Assembly: GCA_030427925.1 (NCBI GenBank)
Contig: JAUICJ010000013.1
Coordinates: 1 to 64,000 of the forward strand
Direction: 5' to 3'
From: Bacteroidia bacterium
GTDB taxonomy: Bacteria; Bacteroidota; Bacteroidia; Flavobacteriales_D; Sanyastnellaceae
Length of the DNA stretch: 64,000 bases
Each line of letters opens with the position of its first letter. Position 1 is the stretch's first letter. A program made the position numbers and the translations under genes. This document shows positions 35,193 to 43,313 of the stretch, one piece after another. The notes beneath the pieces were generated by a model that was not told the DNA's origin, ran no database searches, and saw only the letters and a list, made by a program, of their open reading frames with translations.

Positions 35193-36676
35193 TACCCTTC
35201 GATGTTCCATGTGCTGCCTTCCTTGCTGTCTTTGATGGTCACTCCCAAGGCCGTCAACGCATCGCGGATGGCGTCGGCCGTGCTCCAGTCCTTGTTCGCT
35301 TTCGCGTCGCCCCGAAGCTTGACGAGCAAATCCAGCAACGGTGAAGTCAGCCCTGCGTCGTTGCCGCCGGGTTCTGGAAGGCCCAGACCATCGAGCCCCA
35401 TGATGTCAAACGCGCATTCGCGGAACGTCCTGCGCAGGAGGTCCAATTGGTTTTCTGCCAGCGACAGTTGGCCCGTGGCTGCTGCGTTGGCCCATTTCAC
35501 CCCCTCGAACAGCGTGGCGATGAGTTTGGGGGTGTTGAAGTCGTCGTTCATGGCGTCGAAGCAGCGCTCCCTCCAGGCCTGCTCGTCGACATCCGCTGGT
35601 GCTGGACCCGGTTGGACGGTTTCCAACGCGGCCATGGCTGCCATCATGCGCTCGTAGCCCTTTTCGGCGGCTTGCAACGCTTCGTTCGAGAAGTCGAGGG
35701 TGGAGCCGTAGTGCCCGCCCAGCATGAAGAAGCGCACCACCATCGGGCTGTACCCGCGCTCGAGGAGCTTGTGGTTGCCGGTGATGAGCTCTTCAGGCGT
35801 GAAGCCGTTGCCTTCGGATTTGGCCATCTTCCGACCGTTCACCGTCAGCATGTTGCCGTGCATCCAAAAATTGACCGGTCGCGCTTCGCCGTTGGCGCCC
35901 ACGTTTTGGGCAATCTCACACTCGTGGTGCGGAAACTTCAAATCCATGCCCCCACCGTGGATGTCAAAGCGCTCGCCCAGGTACTTCGTGCTCATCACCG
36001 AGCACTCCAAGTGCCACCCGGGGAAGCCCTCGCTCCACGGCGACGGCCAATGCATCAAGTGCGTCGCATCCGCCTTCTTCCACAGCGCAAAGTCCAACCC
36101 ATCCCGCTTTTCGTCCTGCCCGTCGAGCTCGCGCGTGGCGGTCATGAGCTCGTCGATCTTGCGGCCGGACAGCTCGCCGTACGGGTAGTCCGCCGCGAAC
36201 TTGCGCACGTCGAAGTACACGCTGCCGTTCGATTCGTAGGCGTAACCGCGGTCGAGGATGGCTTTGATCATCTCGATTTGTTCCACGATGTGCCCGGTGG
36301 CGCTCGGCTCGATGGACGGCGGCAGGATGTTGAACATCCGCATCACGTCGTGGAAGTCGTTCGTGTAGCGCTGCACGACCTCCATCGGCTCGAGGTTTTC
36401 GAGCCGCGCCTTCTTTGCCACCTTGTCTTCGCCTTGGTCGCCGTCGTCGGTCAAGTGGCCCACATCGGTGATGTTGCGGACGTAGCGCACCTGGTAGCCG
36501 AGGTAGGTCAAGTACCGGTAGACGATGTCGAAGGTCAAAAACGTGCGGACGTTGCCCAAGTGGACGTTGCTGTACACGGTCGGGCCGCACACGTACATGC
36601 CGACATGCGGCGGGTGAATGGGCTGGAAGGCCTCTTTTTCACCCGTCAAGGTGTTTTGGATGAGCAAGGGTTGCAT
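35192..36676 (-). CDS. cysS: Cysteine-tRNA ligase
   Basis: 494-residue class I synthetase. It shows MYVCGPTVYSNVHLGNVRTF (zinc Cys and the HIGH-like HLGN), PGWHLECSVMS, HGGGMDLKFPHHECEIAQ, the KMSKS-like KMAKSEGN, and a C-terminal DALR-type domain with TPKLIATLFEGVKWAN. Start ATG 36676 is selected; the frame extends 7 codons upstream without similarity. A box TTTCTTTG (TAnnTTTG-like) lies 7 nt in front of the ATG. The stop overlaps the ATG of the M28 gene by one base. Confidence 0.96.
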   Translation of the reverse strand: MQPLLIQNTLTGEKEAFQPIHPPHVGMYVCGPTVYSNVHLGNVRTFLTFDIVYRYLTYLGYQVRYVRNITDVGHLTDDGDQGEDKVAKKARLENLEPMEVVQRYTNDFHDVMRMFNILPPSIEPSATGHIVEQIEMIKAILDRGYAYESNGSVYFDVRKFAADYPYGELSGRKIDELMTATRELDGQDEKRDGLDFALWKKADATHLMHWPSPWSEGFPGWHLECSVMSTKYLGERFDIHGGGMDLKFPHHECEIAQNVGANGEARPVNFWMHGNMLTVNGRKMAKSEGNGFTPEELITGNHKLLERGYSPMVVRFFMLGGHYGSTLDFSNEALQAAEKGYERMMAAMAALETVQPGPAPADVDEQAWRERCFDAMNDDFNTPKLIATLFEGVKWANAAATGQLSLAENQLDLLRRTFRECAFDIMGLDGLGLPEPGGNDAGLTSPLLDLLVKLRGDAKANKDWSTADAIRDALTALGVTIKDSKEGSTWNIEG

Positions 36677-36683
36677 GGATTTA

Positions 36684-36691
36684 CAAAGAAA
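36684..36691 (-). promoter_or_regulatory. Weak -7 box before cysS
   Basis: TTTCTTTG on the minus strand differs from TAnnTTTG at the second base and lies 7 nt before the cysS ATG. Confidence 0.3.
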
Positions 36692-36727
36692 ACGCATGCG
36701 GGGCTTGCATCCGCGAAGTTGCGGGGC

Positions 36728-37699
36728 TTATTGCGCCTTCGTGGCGTGGGAGGGGGCCAAACGCTGTTTCCACGCAGCCAGCATGACCTCCACCAACCCT
36801 TCGACGTCCACCTCGTGCTTCCAGCCCCAATCCCGGCGCGCAGCCGAATCGTCGATGCTCGCAGGCCAGCTGTCGGCGATGGCCTGTCGGGAATCCGGTG
36901 CGTAGGCGATGGCGAAATCGGGTTCCCGCTGCCGAATGGCGTCCGCGAGTTCCTCGGGCGTGAAGCTCATGGCCGCGAGGTTGTACGCGGTGCGGATGGC
37001 GACCGATTCCGAAGGGGCGTCCATGAGTTCCAGGGTCGCTCGGACGGCGTCCTCGATGTACATCATCGGGAGCGGCGTGTCCTCGCTGAGGAAGCAGGAA
37101 TACGTTTCGCCCCGGGCGGCCGAGACGAAGATGTCCACCGCGTAGTCCGTCGTGCCGCCACCGGGCAGGGAACGGTGGCCGAGCAGCCCCGGATACCGGA
37201 GGCTCCGCACGTCCACGCCGTACTGGGCGTGGTAATACCGGCACCAGCCTTCCCCGGCCACCTTCGAGATGCCGTAGACGGTGGTGGGATCGAGGGGCGC
37301 GTCTTGCGGCACGTCGTGCTTCGGGGTCGCCGGCCCAAACACCGCGATGGAACTGGGCCAAAACACCCGTTCCACCAGCCCTTCGCGCGCGCATTCCAAC
37401 ACGTTCAGGAGCGAAGTCATGTTGAGGTCCCATGCGGCGAGGGGCCGTTTTTCGCCCACCGCCGAGAGCATGGCCGCGAGGTGGTAGACGGTGGCGTACG
37501 TGTCGCTTTGGAACACGGCGCGCATCGCGTCCCGATCGGTCGCGTCGAGGTGAACAAACGGGCTGCGGAGCACGCCTTCGTCCTCCGGAGTTCGGATGTC
37601 GGCTACGATGACGTTTTCGGGGCGGTGTTTGGCCTGCATCGCCAAAACCAGTTCCACGCCCAGCTGACCGGCGGCGCCGATGACCAAATGCTTCTTCAT
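36728..37699 (-). CDS. L-threonine 3-dehydrogenase, SDR type
   Basis: 323-residue NAD-dependent short-chain dehydrogenase/epimerase-fold protein. The Rossmann motif is GAAGQLG near the N-terminus, and the catalytic Tyr-Lys pair lies in VYGISK. The stretch LRYPGLLGHRSLPGGGTTDYAVDIF is characteristic of the UDP-galactose-epimerase-like threonine dehydrogenases known in Flavobacteria. It would oxidise threonine to 2-amino-3-ketobutyrate, which a glycine C-acetyltransferase (not in the window) splits to glycine and acetyl-CoA. The frame stays open far upstream (to 38944), across the antisense of queA, but the ATG at 37699 with a -7 box 6 nt in front sets the start. Confidence 0.88.
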   Translation of the reverse strand: MKKHLVIGAAGQLGVELVLAMQAKHRPENVIVADIRTPEDEGVLRSPFVHLDATDRDAMRAVFQSDTYATVYHLAAMLSAVGEKRPLAAWDLNMTSLLNVLECAREGLVERVFWPSSIAVFGPATPKHDVPQDAPLDPTTVYGISKVAGEGWCRYYHAQYGVDVRSLRYPGLLGHRSLPGGGTTDYAVDIFVSAARGETYSCFLSEDTPLPMMYIEDAVRATLELMDAPSESVAIRTAYNLAAMSFTPEELADAIRQREPDFAIAYAPDSRQAIADSWPASIDDSAARRDWGWKHEVDVEGLVEVMLAAWKQRLAPSHATKAQ

Positions 37700-37705
37700 G
37701 CGGAG

Positions 37706-37713
37706 CAAAAGTA
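37706..37713 (-). promoter_or_regulatory. -7 box for threonine dehydrogenase gene
   Basis: TACTTTTG on the minus strand is an exact TAnnTTTG match, ending 6 nt before the ATG at 37699. Confidence 0.5.
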
Positions 37714-37756
37714 GGCAAGGAGCGGGCGTAATTTTACGCTCCCAAACCCCGAGCTC

Positions 37757-38950
37757 ATGACTTCCGTTGACGACTTCGATTACACGCTGCCCGATGCGGC
37801 GATTGCGCGGCATCCGGTCCATCCGCGTTCTGCGGCGCGCATGCTGTTCGTGCCGGCAGGGGGCGAACCGCGGCACTTGCGATTTACGGACTTGCCGGGA
37901 TTGATGGCGGAGGGGGATCAGCTTTGGCACAACAACACGCGGGTGTTGCGGGCGCGGCTGATGTTGGCGAAACCGACGGGGGGGCGGTTGGAGCTGTTTT
38001 TGCTCGAACCGGCGGGGGCGACGATGGAGGAGGCGCTGGCGGCGCGGGGTTCGGGGGAGTGGCGGGTCATGGTGCGCGGGGGGAAGCGGTGGAAGGATGG
38101 GTGGGCCGAGGTGACGTGGTCGGGGGGGGAGCGGCGGTTGCGTGCGGAGCGGGTGTCGGCGGGGGAGGAGGCGTGGGTCGTGCGGCTGAGTTGGACGGGA
38201 GAAGCGTCGTTCGCGGAGGTGATTGAGGAGTTGGGGGCCGTGCCGCTGCCGCCTTACCTGGGGCGGGATGCGGAGGATTCGGATGTGGAGGATTACCAAA
38301 CGATTTACGCGGAAATCCCGGGGAGCGTGGCGGCTCCGACGGCGGGGCTGCACTACGACGAATCCCTTTGGGCGGACCTGCGTGGGGCGGGGGTGGATCC
38401 GTGGGCGGTGACGTTGCATGTGGGGGCGGGGACGTTCAAACCGCTGGGGCAGGGCGGGGTGGAGGACCACGCGATGCATGCCGAGCGGTGCATTGTGAGC
38501 CGGGAGGCGGTGGAGGCGCTGGCCCGCCCGGGGCTGCGCCGTTGGGGGACGGGGACGACCACGCTCCGGACGCTGGAGAGCTTGTTTTGGTACGCGGTGC
38601 TTTGGCGCCAAACAGGTGCGCCTCCCAATGCGGTGCCGCAATGGGTTTGGAAGGAAGATGCTGCGCTTCAGGAATGGGGCTGGCATCGGCTCGAGGACGC
38701 CGCACGTTGGCTGCTGGAACAGCCATTCGAGGGGTTGGATTTTGCTACGGGCATCATGATCATTCCCGGCTACAGGATCCGATCCATCGACGCCCTCGTT
38801 ACGAACTTCCACATGCCGAAAAGCACGTTGCTGTGCTTGATTTCGGCGGTGGTGGGCGACCGATGGAAGGCGCTTTACGAAATGGCGCTTGCCGAAGGGT
38901 ATCGCTTCCTCAGTTACGGAGACGGCAGCGTGCTTGAGGTGCACCGATGA
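37757..38950 (+). CDS. queA: S-adenosylmethionine:tRNA ribosyltransferase-isomerase
   Basis: Transfers and isomerises the ribosyl part of SAM onto 7-aminomethyl-7-deazaguanine of tRNA to give epoxyqueuosine. The 397 residues show the QueA start DFDYTLPDAAIARHPVHPRSAARML, YAEIPGSVAAPTAGLHY, LHVGAGTFKPL and, near the C-terminus, LVTNFHMPKSTLLCLISA. E. coli QueA has 356 residues; the longer form with inserts in the central region is familiar in Bacteroidetes. It is possible that a second, short QueA paralogue exists elsewhere. The coding strand is extremely G-rich from about 37930 to 38560, with runs of 7-8 G. A strong terminator follows. Confidence 0.93.
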   Translation: MTSVDDFDYTLPDAAIARHPVHPRSAARMLFVPAGGEPRHLRFTDLPGLMAEGDQLWHNNTRVLRARLMLAKPTGGRLELFLLEPAGATMEEALAARGSGEWRVMVRGGKRWKDGWAEVTWSGGERRLRAERVSAGEEAWVVRLSWTGEASFAEVIEELGAVPLPPYLGRDAEDSDVEDYQTIYAEIPGSVAAPTAGLHYDESLWADLRGAGVDPWAVTLHVGAGTFKPLGQGGVEDHAMHAERCIVSREAVEALARPGLRRWGTGTTTLRTLESLFWYAVLWRQTGAPPNAVPQWVWKEDAALQEWGWHRLEDAARWLLEQPFEGLDFATGIMIIPGYRIRSIDALVTNFHMPKSTLLCLISAVVGDRWKALYEMALAEGYRFLSYGDGSVLEVHR

Positions 38951-38959
38951 GGCGCAACG

Positions 38960-38989
38960 AAAAAGGGCGGCCCTTGGGCCGCCCTTTTT
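38960..38989. terminator. Bidirectional terminator, queA / ppiD
   Basis: A-run, stem GGGCGGCC / GGCCGCCC with loop CTTG and T-run, forming a nearly perfect 13-bp hairpin between the convergent queA (stop 38950) and ppiD (stop 39008) genes. A/T tracts on both sides allow action in both directions. Confidence 0.88.
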
Positions 38990-39007
38990 CTGTCGCTGAC
39001 TGAAGGG

Positions 39008-41056
39008 TCAGTTCCGCATGTCTTGAAGTTCCTCTTCCTCCAACATGGCGTTCAGGACGCGCTGCGGGAACGCCCCGCGTGCCCGTGCCAACAAGCTTGT
39101 TTGCTCGCTCAAAAAGTCGTCCTTCGCCGGCGCCTCGCTCACGCTCTTGGTGGAGATGACCCACACCCCGTTTTCGCCGACAATCGGACCCACAACGGCT
39201 CCAATCTCTGCACCAGCCGCCGTGCCCACCACCACGGGCTCGGCTTTCGCACCTGCACCGCGAATGGTCGGGAATTTCAGGGCCACTTTGCCCGAGTTGC
39301 GCACGTCCACGCCCTGAGCAGCAGCGATGGAGGCCAAATCCGAGCCGACCATAGAAGCCACCAACTTCTCCGCTTTCGCTTCTTGGAGCGCACCTGCGCG
39401 CATCGCCTCTTCGACGTGTTCGAAGCGCGGTTCTCCAGCTTGTTTCACACGGTCAAGGAAGGCAACGACGTAGGTGTTGTCGGCCAAAATCGGGTTCGAA
39501 ATGTCCCCTTCTTCCGCACTCCATGCCCAGCTGACCAACTCGCCTGCTGTGCGAAGTCCTGCGATGGTCTTTGCGTTGCGGGCAATGTCCGTGGCCACGT
39601 TCGTCGGGAAGCCCTGTTCGCCGGCTTTCGCCATGAAGCTCTCCCGGTCGGTGACGCCGATGGCGAATTCGCTGGCGCTTTGGTAGGCATTGCGCACCGT
39701 TTCCGAAGACGGTTCGACGGCTTGTTCGATGATCGCCACGCTCACCCGTTCGACGGGCTCGGTTTGGCCTTCCACTTTGATGATGTGATAGCCGTACTGC
39801 GTTTCCACCACCCCGGTCGAGCCCGGCGCGTTGTCGAAGCAGAAGTTCTCGAAAGGTGCCACCATGCGACCACGAGGGAAGAAGTCGTAGAACCCTCCCT
39901 TGTCCTTCGAGCCGGGATCGTCGCTGAACCGAGCCGCCAAGTCCTCGAAGTTGGCACCGCGGCGAACGGCGCGCAACAAGCTGTCGGCGCGCGTTTTCAA
40001 TTCCGCCAATTCGGCCTCGTCGCCTTGCGTTTCCGGCATCAGCAAGATGTGACGGCACGATGCGCTGTCAGGGCGCGAGGTGAATCCAGTGACTTTCGCC
40101 AAACGGTACATGTTGCCGATGCGGTAGGGACCGACGAGGTCGCCCTCTTGCGCTTCAAAGAAGGACGCTTCGGAAGCATTCGTCTCGGTCTCTGCGCGGG
40201 TCAATGACCGCTCGTTGTAGTTGAGTCCTTGCTCTGCGAAAAAGGCCGAATCGTTCGTTGCCGCGCTCCAAGCATTCTTCGTGGCGGTGAGCGCTTCGTT
40301 GATTTTCGCAGCGTCTTGGGCAGTGGCCTTAACGGAAATGCGAGCGAACGTCACGTCGCGGCCCGCCTTCTGCTGAAATTCCGCATCGTTTTTGTGGGCG
40401 CTGAAGTAGCTGCGCACGTCGCGGTCGCTCACGTCTACGCTGGCATCGTCTACGCTCGCGTAGGTCACCAAGACGTAGTCGAAATCGACTTTCTTGTTGG
40501 CGGCGAGGTGGTCGTACTTGCCTTCCAATGAATTCGTGTAGACCCCGGCGGTCAGCAGCGCGTCGTATTTCTCGCGGATGCGCTTGTCGCTGATGAGGTT
40601 CTTGTACTCCATGAAGGAGGCGCGTCCTTCAGGCGTGCTCAACATCGCGGAGAAGTTCTGCTGCCAGTACTGCTTGTTCTGAGCGTTGGAGAAGAAGGCC
40701 CGATTCAGGTAGTCCGACTTTCCCGTGCCAAACAACAGTTCCTGGTATTCATCGTCCGTGACGGTCAAGCCCAAGGCGGCAATGCCTTCGCTCAACACGG
40801 CACCTTCGGTCAGGTCTTTCCACACTTCATCGGCCAAGGTTTCACCGGAGAAGCCCAACCGGCGGCGGTTTTGGACTTCGTTTTGGTATTCCATTGCGGT
40901 GATGCTGATGCCAGCGACTTCGCCCACTTCCGGGTTTTGGCCTCCACCAAACATCGCCATTACGGCGTCATACGGCACGAGGAATCCAAGCATCCCGATT
41001 CCAATCATGACCATCAACAATCCTTGGCGGTCTCGAATTTTTTCAATCAACGACAT
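39008..41056 (-). CDS. ppiD: PpiD/SurA-type membrane-anchored peptidyl-prolyl isomerase
   Basis: 682-residue periplasmic folding factor. One N-terminal transmembrane helix (about 12-34, MVMIGIGMLGFLVPYDAVMAMF) is followed by a SurA_N-like chaperone region (about 40-260), a parvulin domain (about 320-440) with CRHILLMPE, FEDLAARFSDDPGSKDKGG and ETQYGYHIIKVEG, and further helical chaperone segments to the C-terminus. It assists folding of exported and outer-membrane proteins. Upstream, TATCTTCG is a -7 candidate with a TTG about 22 nt before it. It is the last gene of the long minus-strand run from mutY and is closed by a strong terminator. Confidence 0.9.
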   Translation of the reverse strand: MSLIEKIRDRQGLLMVMIGIGMLGFLVPYDAVMAMFGGGQNPEVGEVAGISITAMEYQNEVQNRRRLGFSGETLADEVWKDLTEGAVLSEGIAALGLTVTDDEYQELLFGTGKSDYLNRAFFSNAQNKQYWQQNFSAMLSTPEGRASFMEYKNLISDKRIREKYDALLTAGVYTNSLEGKYDHLAANKKVDFDYVLVTYASVDDASVDVSDRDVRSYFSAHKNDAEFQQKAGRDVTFARISVKATAQDAAKINEALTATKNAWSAATNDSAFFAEQGLNYNERSLTRAETETNASEASFFEAQEGDLVGPYRIGNMYRLAKVTGFTSRPDSASCRHILLMPETQGDEAELAELKTRADSLLRAVRRGANFEDLAARFSDDPGSKDKGGFYDFFPRGRMVAPFENFCFDNAPGSTGVVETQYGYHIIKVEGQTEPVERVSVAIIEQAVEPSSETVRNAYQSASEFAIGVTDRESFMAKAGEQGFPTNVATDIARNAKTIAGLRTAGELVSWAWSAEEGDISNPILADNTYVVAFLDRVKQAGEPRFEHVEEAMRAGALQEAKAEKLVASMVGSDLASIAAAQGVDVRNSGKVALKFPTIRGAGAKAEPVVVGTAAGAEIGAVVGPIVGENGVWVISTKSVSEAPAKDDFLSEQTSLLARARGAFPQRVLNAMLEEEELQDMRN

Positions 41057-41164
41057 GACAACGTCTTTATTAAGGTGCGCGAAGATAACGAATTCAGGCG
41101 AAGGACATGCAACCCTGCCCTGGCCGACCGATACGATTGCAAGGGGGGAGGGGTTTCGTTTATG

Positions 41165-42454
41165 TTAAGATTCCTCCTCGGGCAGGTGGATGCGCAAGGT
41201 TTCGATGCGGTTGGACTCCACGGCTTCCACTTCAATGATGGTGTCGGCGATGGAAAGGGTGAGGCCGGGGGTGGGAATGGTTTCGGTTTGGTGCAAGACC
41301 AAACCGCCCAGCGTTTCGTACGCGTCGTGCAGCGGCAAGCGCAGGCCGTAGCGTTCGTTCACGGTTTCGACGTCCTGCCGTGCGGAAAACCGCCAAATCC
41401 CGGGCTCGATTTCCTCCTCGATCAACGCTTCCACATCGTGCTCATCCTCGATGTCGCCCACGATTTGCTCGACGATGTCCTCCATGGTCAGGATGCCACT
41501 GGTTCCGCCAAATTCATCCACGACCACCGCGAGGTGTTTCCGGCGCCGGATGAATTGGCGCAGGACCTCATCCGCCGGCATGGGCTCGGGAATGACGAAT
41601 GTGGAGTGCAGGATGGACGTGAGTTTGTCGGGGCGTTTGAAGAGGTCACGGGAGTGAACGTAGCCCACGACATTGTCGATGTCACCGCGGTAAATGACGA
41701 TCTTCGAAAGTCCGCTTTCGACGAACAGTTCCCGCAGTTCCTTCATCTCCGTATTGAGTTCGAGCGCCACCACTTCGTTGCGCGGGATGAGGCAGTCGCG
41801 CGCGCGCACCTTGTTGAATTCCAGTGCGTTCTGCATGATTTGCAGTTCGTGCTCAAGCTCCTGTTCGGGCTCCATCCGCCCGCTCATTTCGCGGATGAAG
41901 TGGTCCAAATCCGTCGCCCCCATCGGCTCCCGCGCGTCCCCATCTTGGGCACGCCCCATCAACCGAATCGACAGCGTGCTCAAGCCCACCACCAGCAGTC
42001 CGGGAAGCAGCAGGACATAGTGAGCCAACGCGAGCGGCACCGAAAGCAACTTCAGCCAGCGATTCGGGTTGGCATGGAAAAAACTCTTGGGCAAAAATTC
42101 CGCCAAGACCAAAACGATGAGGGTCGTGAAAACCGTTTGGCTGCCGAGCGCCAACACCGGTGATGCCGCTTCGTTCCAATCGCTTACACCGAAAAGCCAG
42201 TTGGCGATGAGCTCTCCCGACTCCATGCCGCAGAACACCAGGGCAAGGTTGTTGCCCACAAGTAGCGTCGCAATGATCCACTGAGGCCGCTTCGAAAGGT
42301 GGGCCAAAAGCACGCCCTGCCAGGTCTGTTTGGCGTCCAACTCCAACTGCAATCGGTTCGCAGAAACGAAGGCGATTTCCATGCCAGAGAAGAAGGCAGA
42401 GGCCACAAGTGAGGCCAAAATGATGAGCAAACTACTCGCCGGGTCTGGGTCCAT
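41165..42454 (-). CDS. CNNM/CorC (hemolysin family) membrane protein
   Basis: 429 residues in the order CNNM transmembrane domain (about 1-190, four hydrophobic helices, with FFSGMEIAFVSANRLQLE), two CBS domains (about 205-330; VVVDEFGGTSGILTMEDIVE), and a CorC/HlyC C-terminal domain (about 345-425). Family members are Mg2+ or Co2+ efflux-linked proteins; 'hemolysin' is a historical name. GldE (47436-48770) is a paralogue about 6 kb away. In this block it follows a small membrane protein and lptC. Whether it is a second Mg2+ transporter or an envelope factor is not known. Confidence 0.88.
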   Translation of the reverse strand: MDPDPASSLLIILASLVASAFFSGMEIAFVSANRLQLELDAKQTWQGVLLAHLSKRPQWIIATLLVGNNLALVFCGMESGELIANWLFGVSDWNEAASPVLALGSQTVFTTLIVLVLAEFLPKSFFHANPNRWLKLLSVPLALAHYVLLLPGLLVVGLSTLSIRLMGRAQDGDAREPMGATDLDHFIREMSGRMEPEQELEHELQIMQNALEFNKVRARDCLIPRNEVVALELNTEMKELRELFVESGLSKIVIYRGDIDNVVGYVHSRDLFKRPDKLTSILHSTFVIPEPMPADEVLRQFIRRRKHLAVVVDEFGGTSGILTMEDIVEQIVGDIEDEHDVEALIEEEIEPGIWRFSARQDVETVNERYGLRLPLHDAYETLGGLVLHQTETIPTPGLTLSIADTIIEVEAVESNRIETLRIHLPEEES

Positions 42455-42480
42455 GGGTCAACGATTCTGAGCGGCGGGGC

Positions 42481-42699
42481 TCAACCTTGTTGTTTTTCCA
42501 AGCGTTTGCGAAACCGTCGTCGGAAACCGTACCAAACACTGGCCACTGCGGGGATGATGAGCACGGTTCGTCCAGCCTCCCAGCCCTCCGTGTAAATGGC
42601 GTGTACGGCCGCAACCAAGGCAACGACGATGGCAGCAAGCCAAAACCATTCCGCGATGCGATGTGCGCGAATCTGCGCCGAAGAAACAGACGGGTCCAT
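42481..42699 (-). CDS. Small membrane protein (72 aa), unassigned
   Basis: 72 residues with two predicted transmembrane helices (about 17-37 and 45-59), an acidic/polar head and a strongly basic tail ending RRFRKRLEKQQG. No family is recognised. The ATG at 42699 is 4 nt after a -7-like box TATCTTCG; the frame extends a further 11 codons upstream without support. It sits in the lptC-CNNM/CorC interval, 29 nt after lptC and 26 nt before the CNNM/CorC gene, in the same direction. The basic tail predicts a cytoplasmic C-terminus. Confidence 0.65.
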   Translation of the reverse strand: MDPSVSSAQIRAHRIAEWFWLAAIVVALVAAVHAIYTEGWEAGRTVLIIPAVASVWYGFRRRFRKRLEKQQG

Positions 42700-42703
42700 G
42701 GGT

Positions 42704-42711
42704 CGAAGATA
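42704..42711 (-). promoter_or_regulatory. -7-like box for the small membrane protein gene
   Basis: TATCTTCG on the minus strand (one mismatch to TAnnTTTG) ends 4 nt before the ATG at 42699. The same TTCG variant appears before ppiD, ald and the tRNA. Confidence 0.4.
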
Positions 42712-42728
42712 AGGCGTTTTCGTTCGCG

Positions 42729-43313
42729 TCAACGCGGGTCGGGAACGGTCAGTTCTCCCGTGGGTTGAAGGATGCGGTAGCGTTCAAACCGCCCGTCGGA
42801 TTCCAGCCCCTGACCGTGCAAGACCCCATCCTCGGTGTAAATCGTCACGGCGCGGTTCGTGTACACCCGGTTCGAGTCCTCATTCCAAACCAAGTACTCC
42901 GTCTCCAAGCGGTCCCCCGCGGCATTCTCCAGCACAACGTCGTCCTCCGCCACCAACCGCAACGACGCTTCATCCAACGTCCCGCGCAGCGCGGTCAGGG
43001 TGCTGCTGTGCTCGTGTTCGTCCCCCCCGAGGTACAGGGTGAATCCGCCGTCGACCTCGATGAAGTCCGTGGCTTTCTCCTTCCCTTCGGTCCCCGTCCG
43101 CGTCAAATGGCGCGCCACAAGGACATGCTGCACGGCCCCGCGTTCGCTGTACGACAACCGCACATCTTCCATGAGCAACGGCGGGGGCGGGGGCGCCGAT
43201 TCGGCCTCAGGCGCAGGAGCGGTCGCTCCGGTGCATCCTGCAACCGCAACGACCGCTCCCAGCAAGGCGATGGACGCCTCAGCGAACCCGAATGCGCGTG
43301 GTCTCACCCGCAC
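42729..43313 (-). CDS. lptC: LPS export ABC transporter periplasmic protein LptC
   Basis: 194 residues. A lipoprotein-like signal (ALLGAVVAVAGC) gives a lipidated Cys at about residue 27, followed by a Pro-rich linker and an LptC/OstA-type beta-jellyroll with the repeated strand pattern MEDVRLSYSERGAVQHVLVA and DDVVLENAAGDRLETEYLVW. It would bridge LptB2FG to LptA. The lipobox is a Bacteroidetes feature, unlike the membrane anchor of E. coli LptC. No ATG exists: the start is GTG at 43313 or 43307, both inside the 3' end of the TPR gene, so the overlap is about 35 nt and translation is coupled. Confidence 0.85.
   Translation of the reverse strand: MRVRPRAFGFAEASIALLGAVVAVAGCTGATAPAPEAESAPPPPPLLMEDVRLSYSERGAVQHVLVARHLTRTGTEGKEKATDFIEVDGGFTLYLGGDEHEHSSTLTALRGTLDEASLRLVAEDDVVLENAAGDRLETEYLVWNEDSNRVYTNRAVTIYTEDGVLHGQGLESDGRFERYRILQPTGELTVPDPR

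Noticed and set aside
36728-38944. 738-codon frame that would fuse antisense queA with threonine dehydrogenase
   Set aside because: The upstream part has no similarity and is antisense to a clear queA. The ATG at 37699 with a -7 box in front gives a normal-length enzyme.
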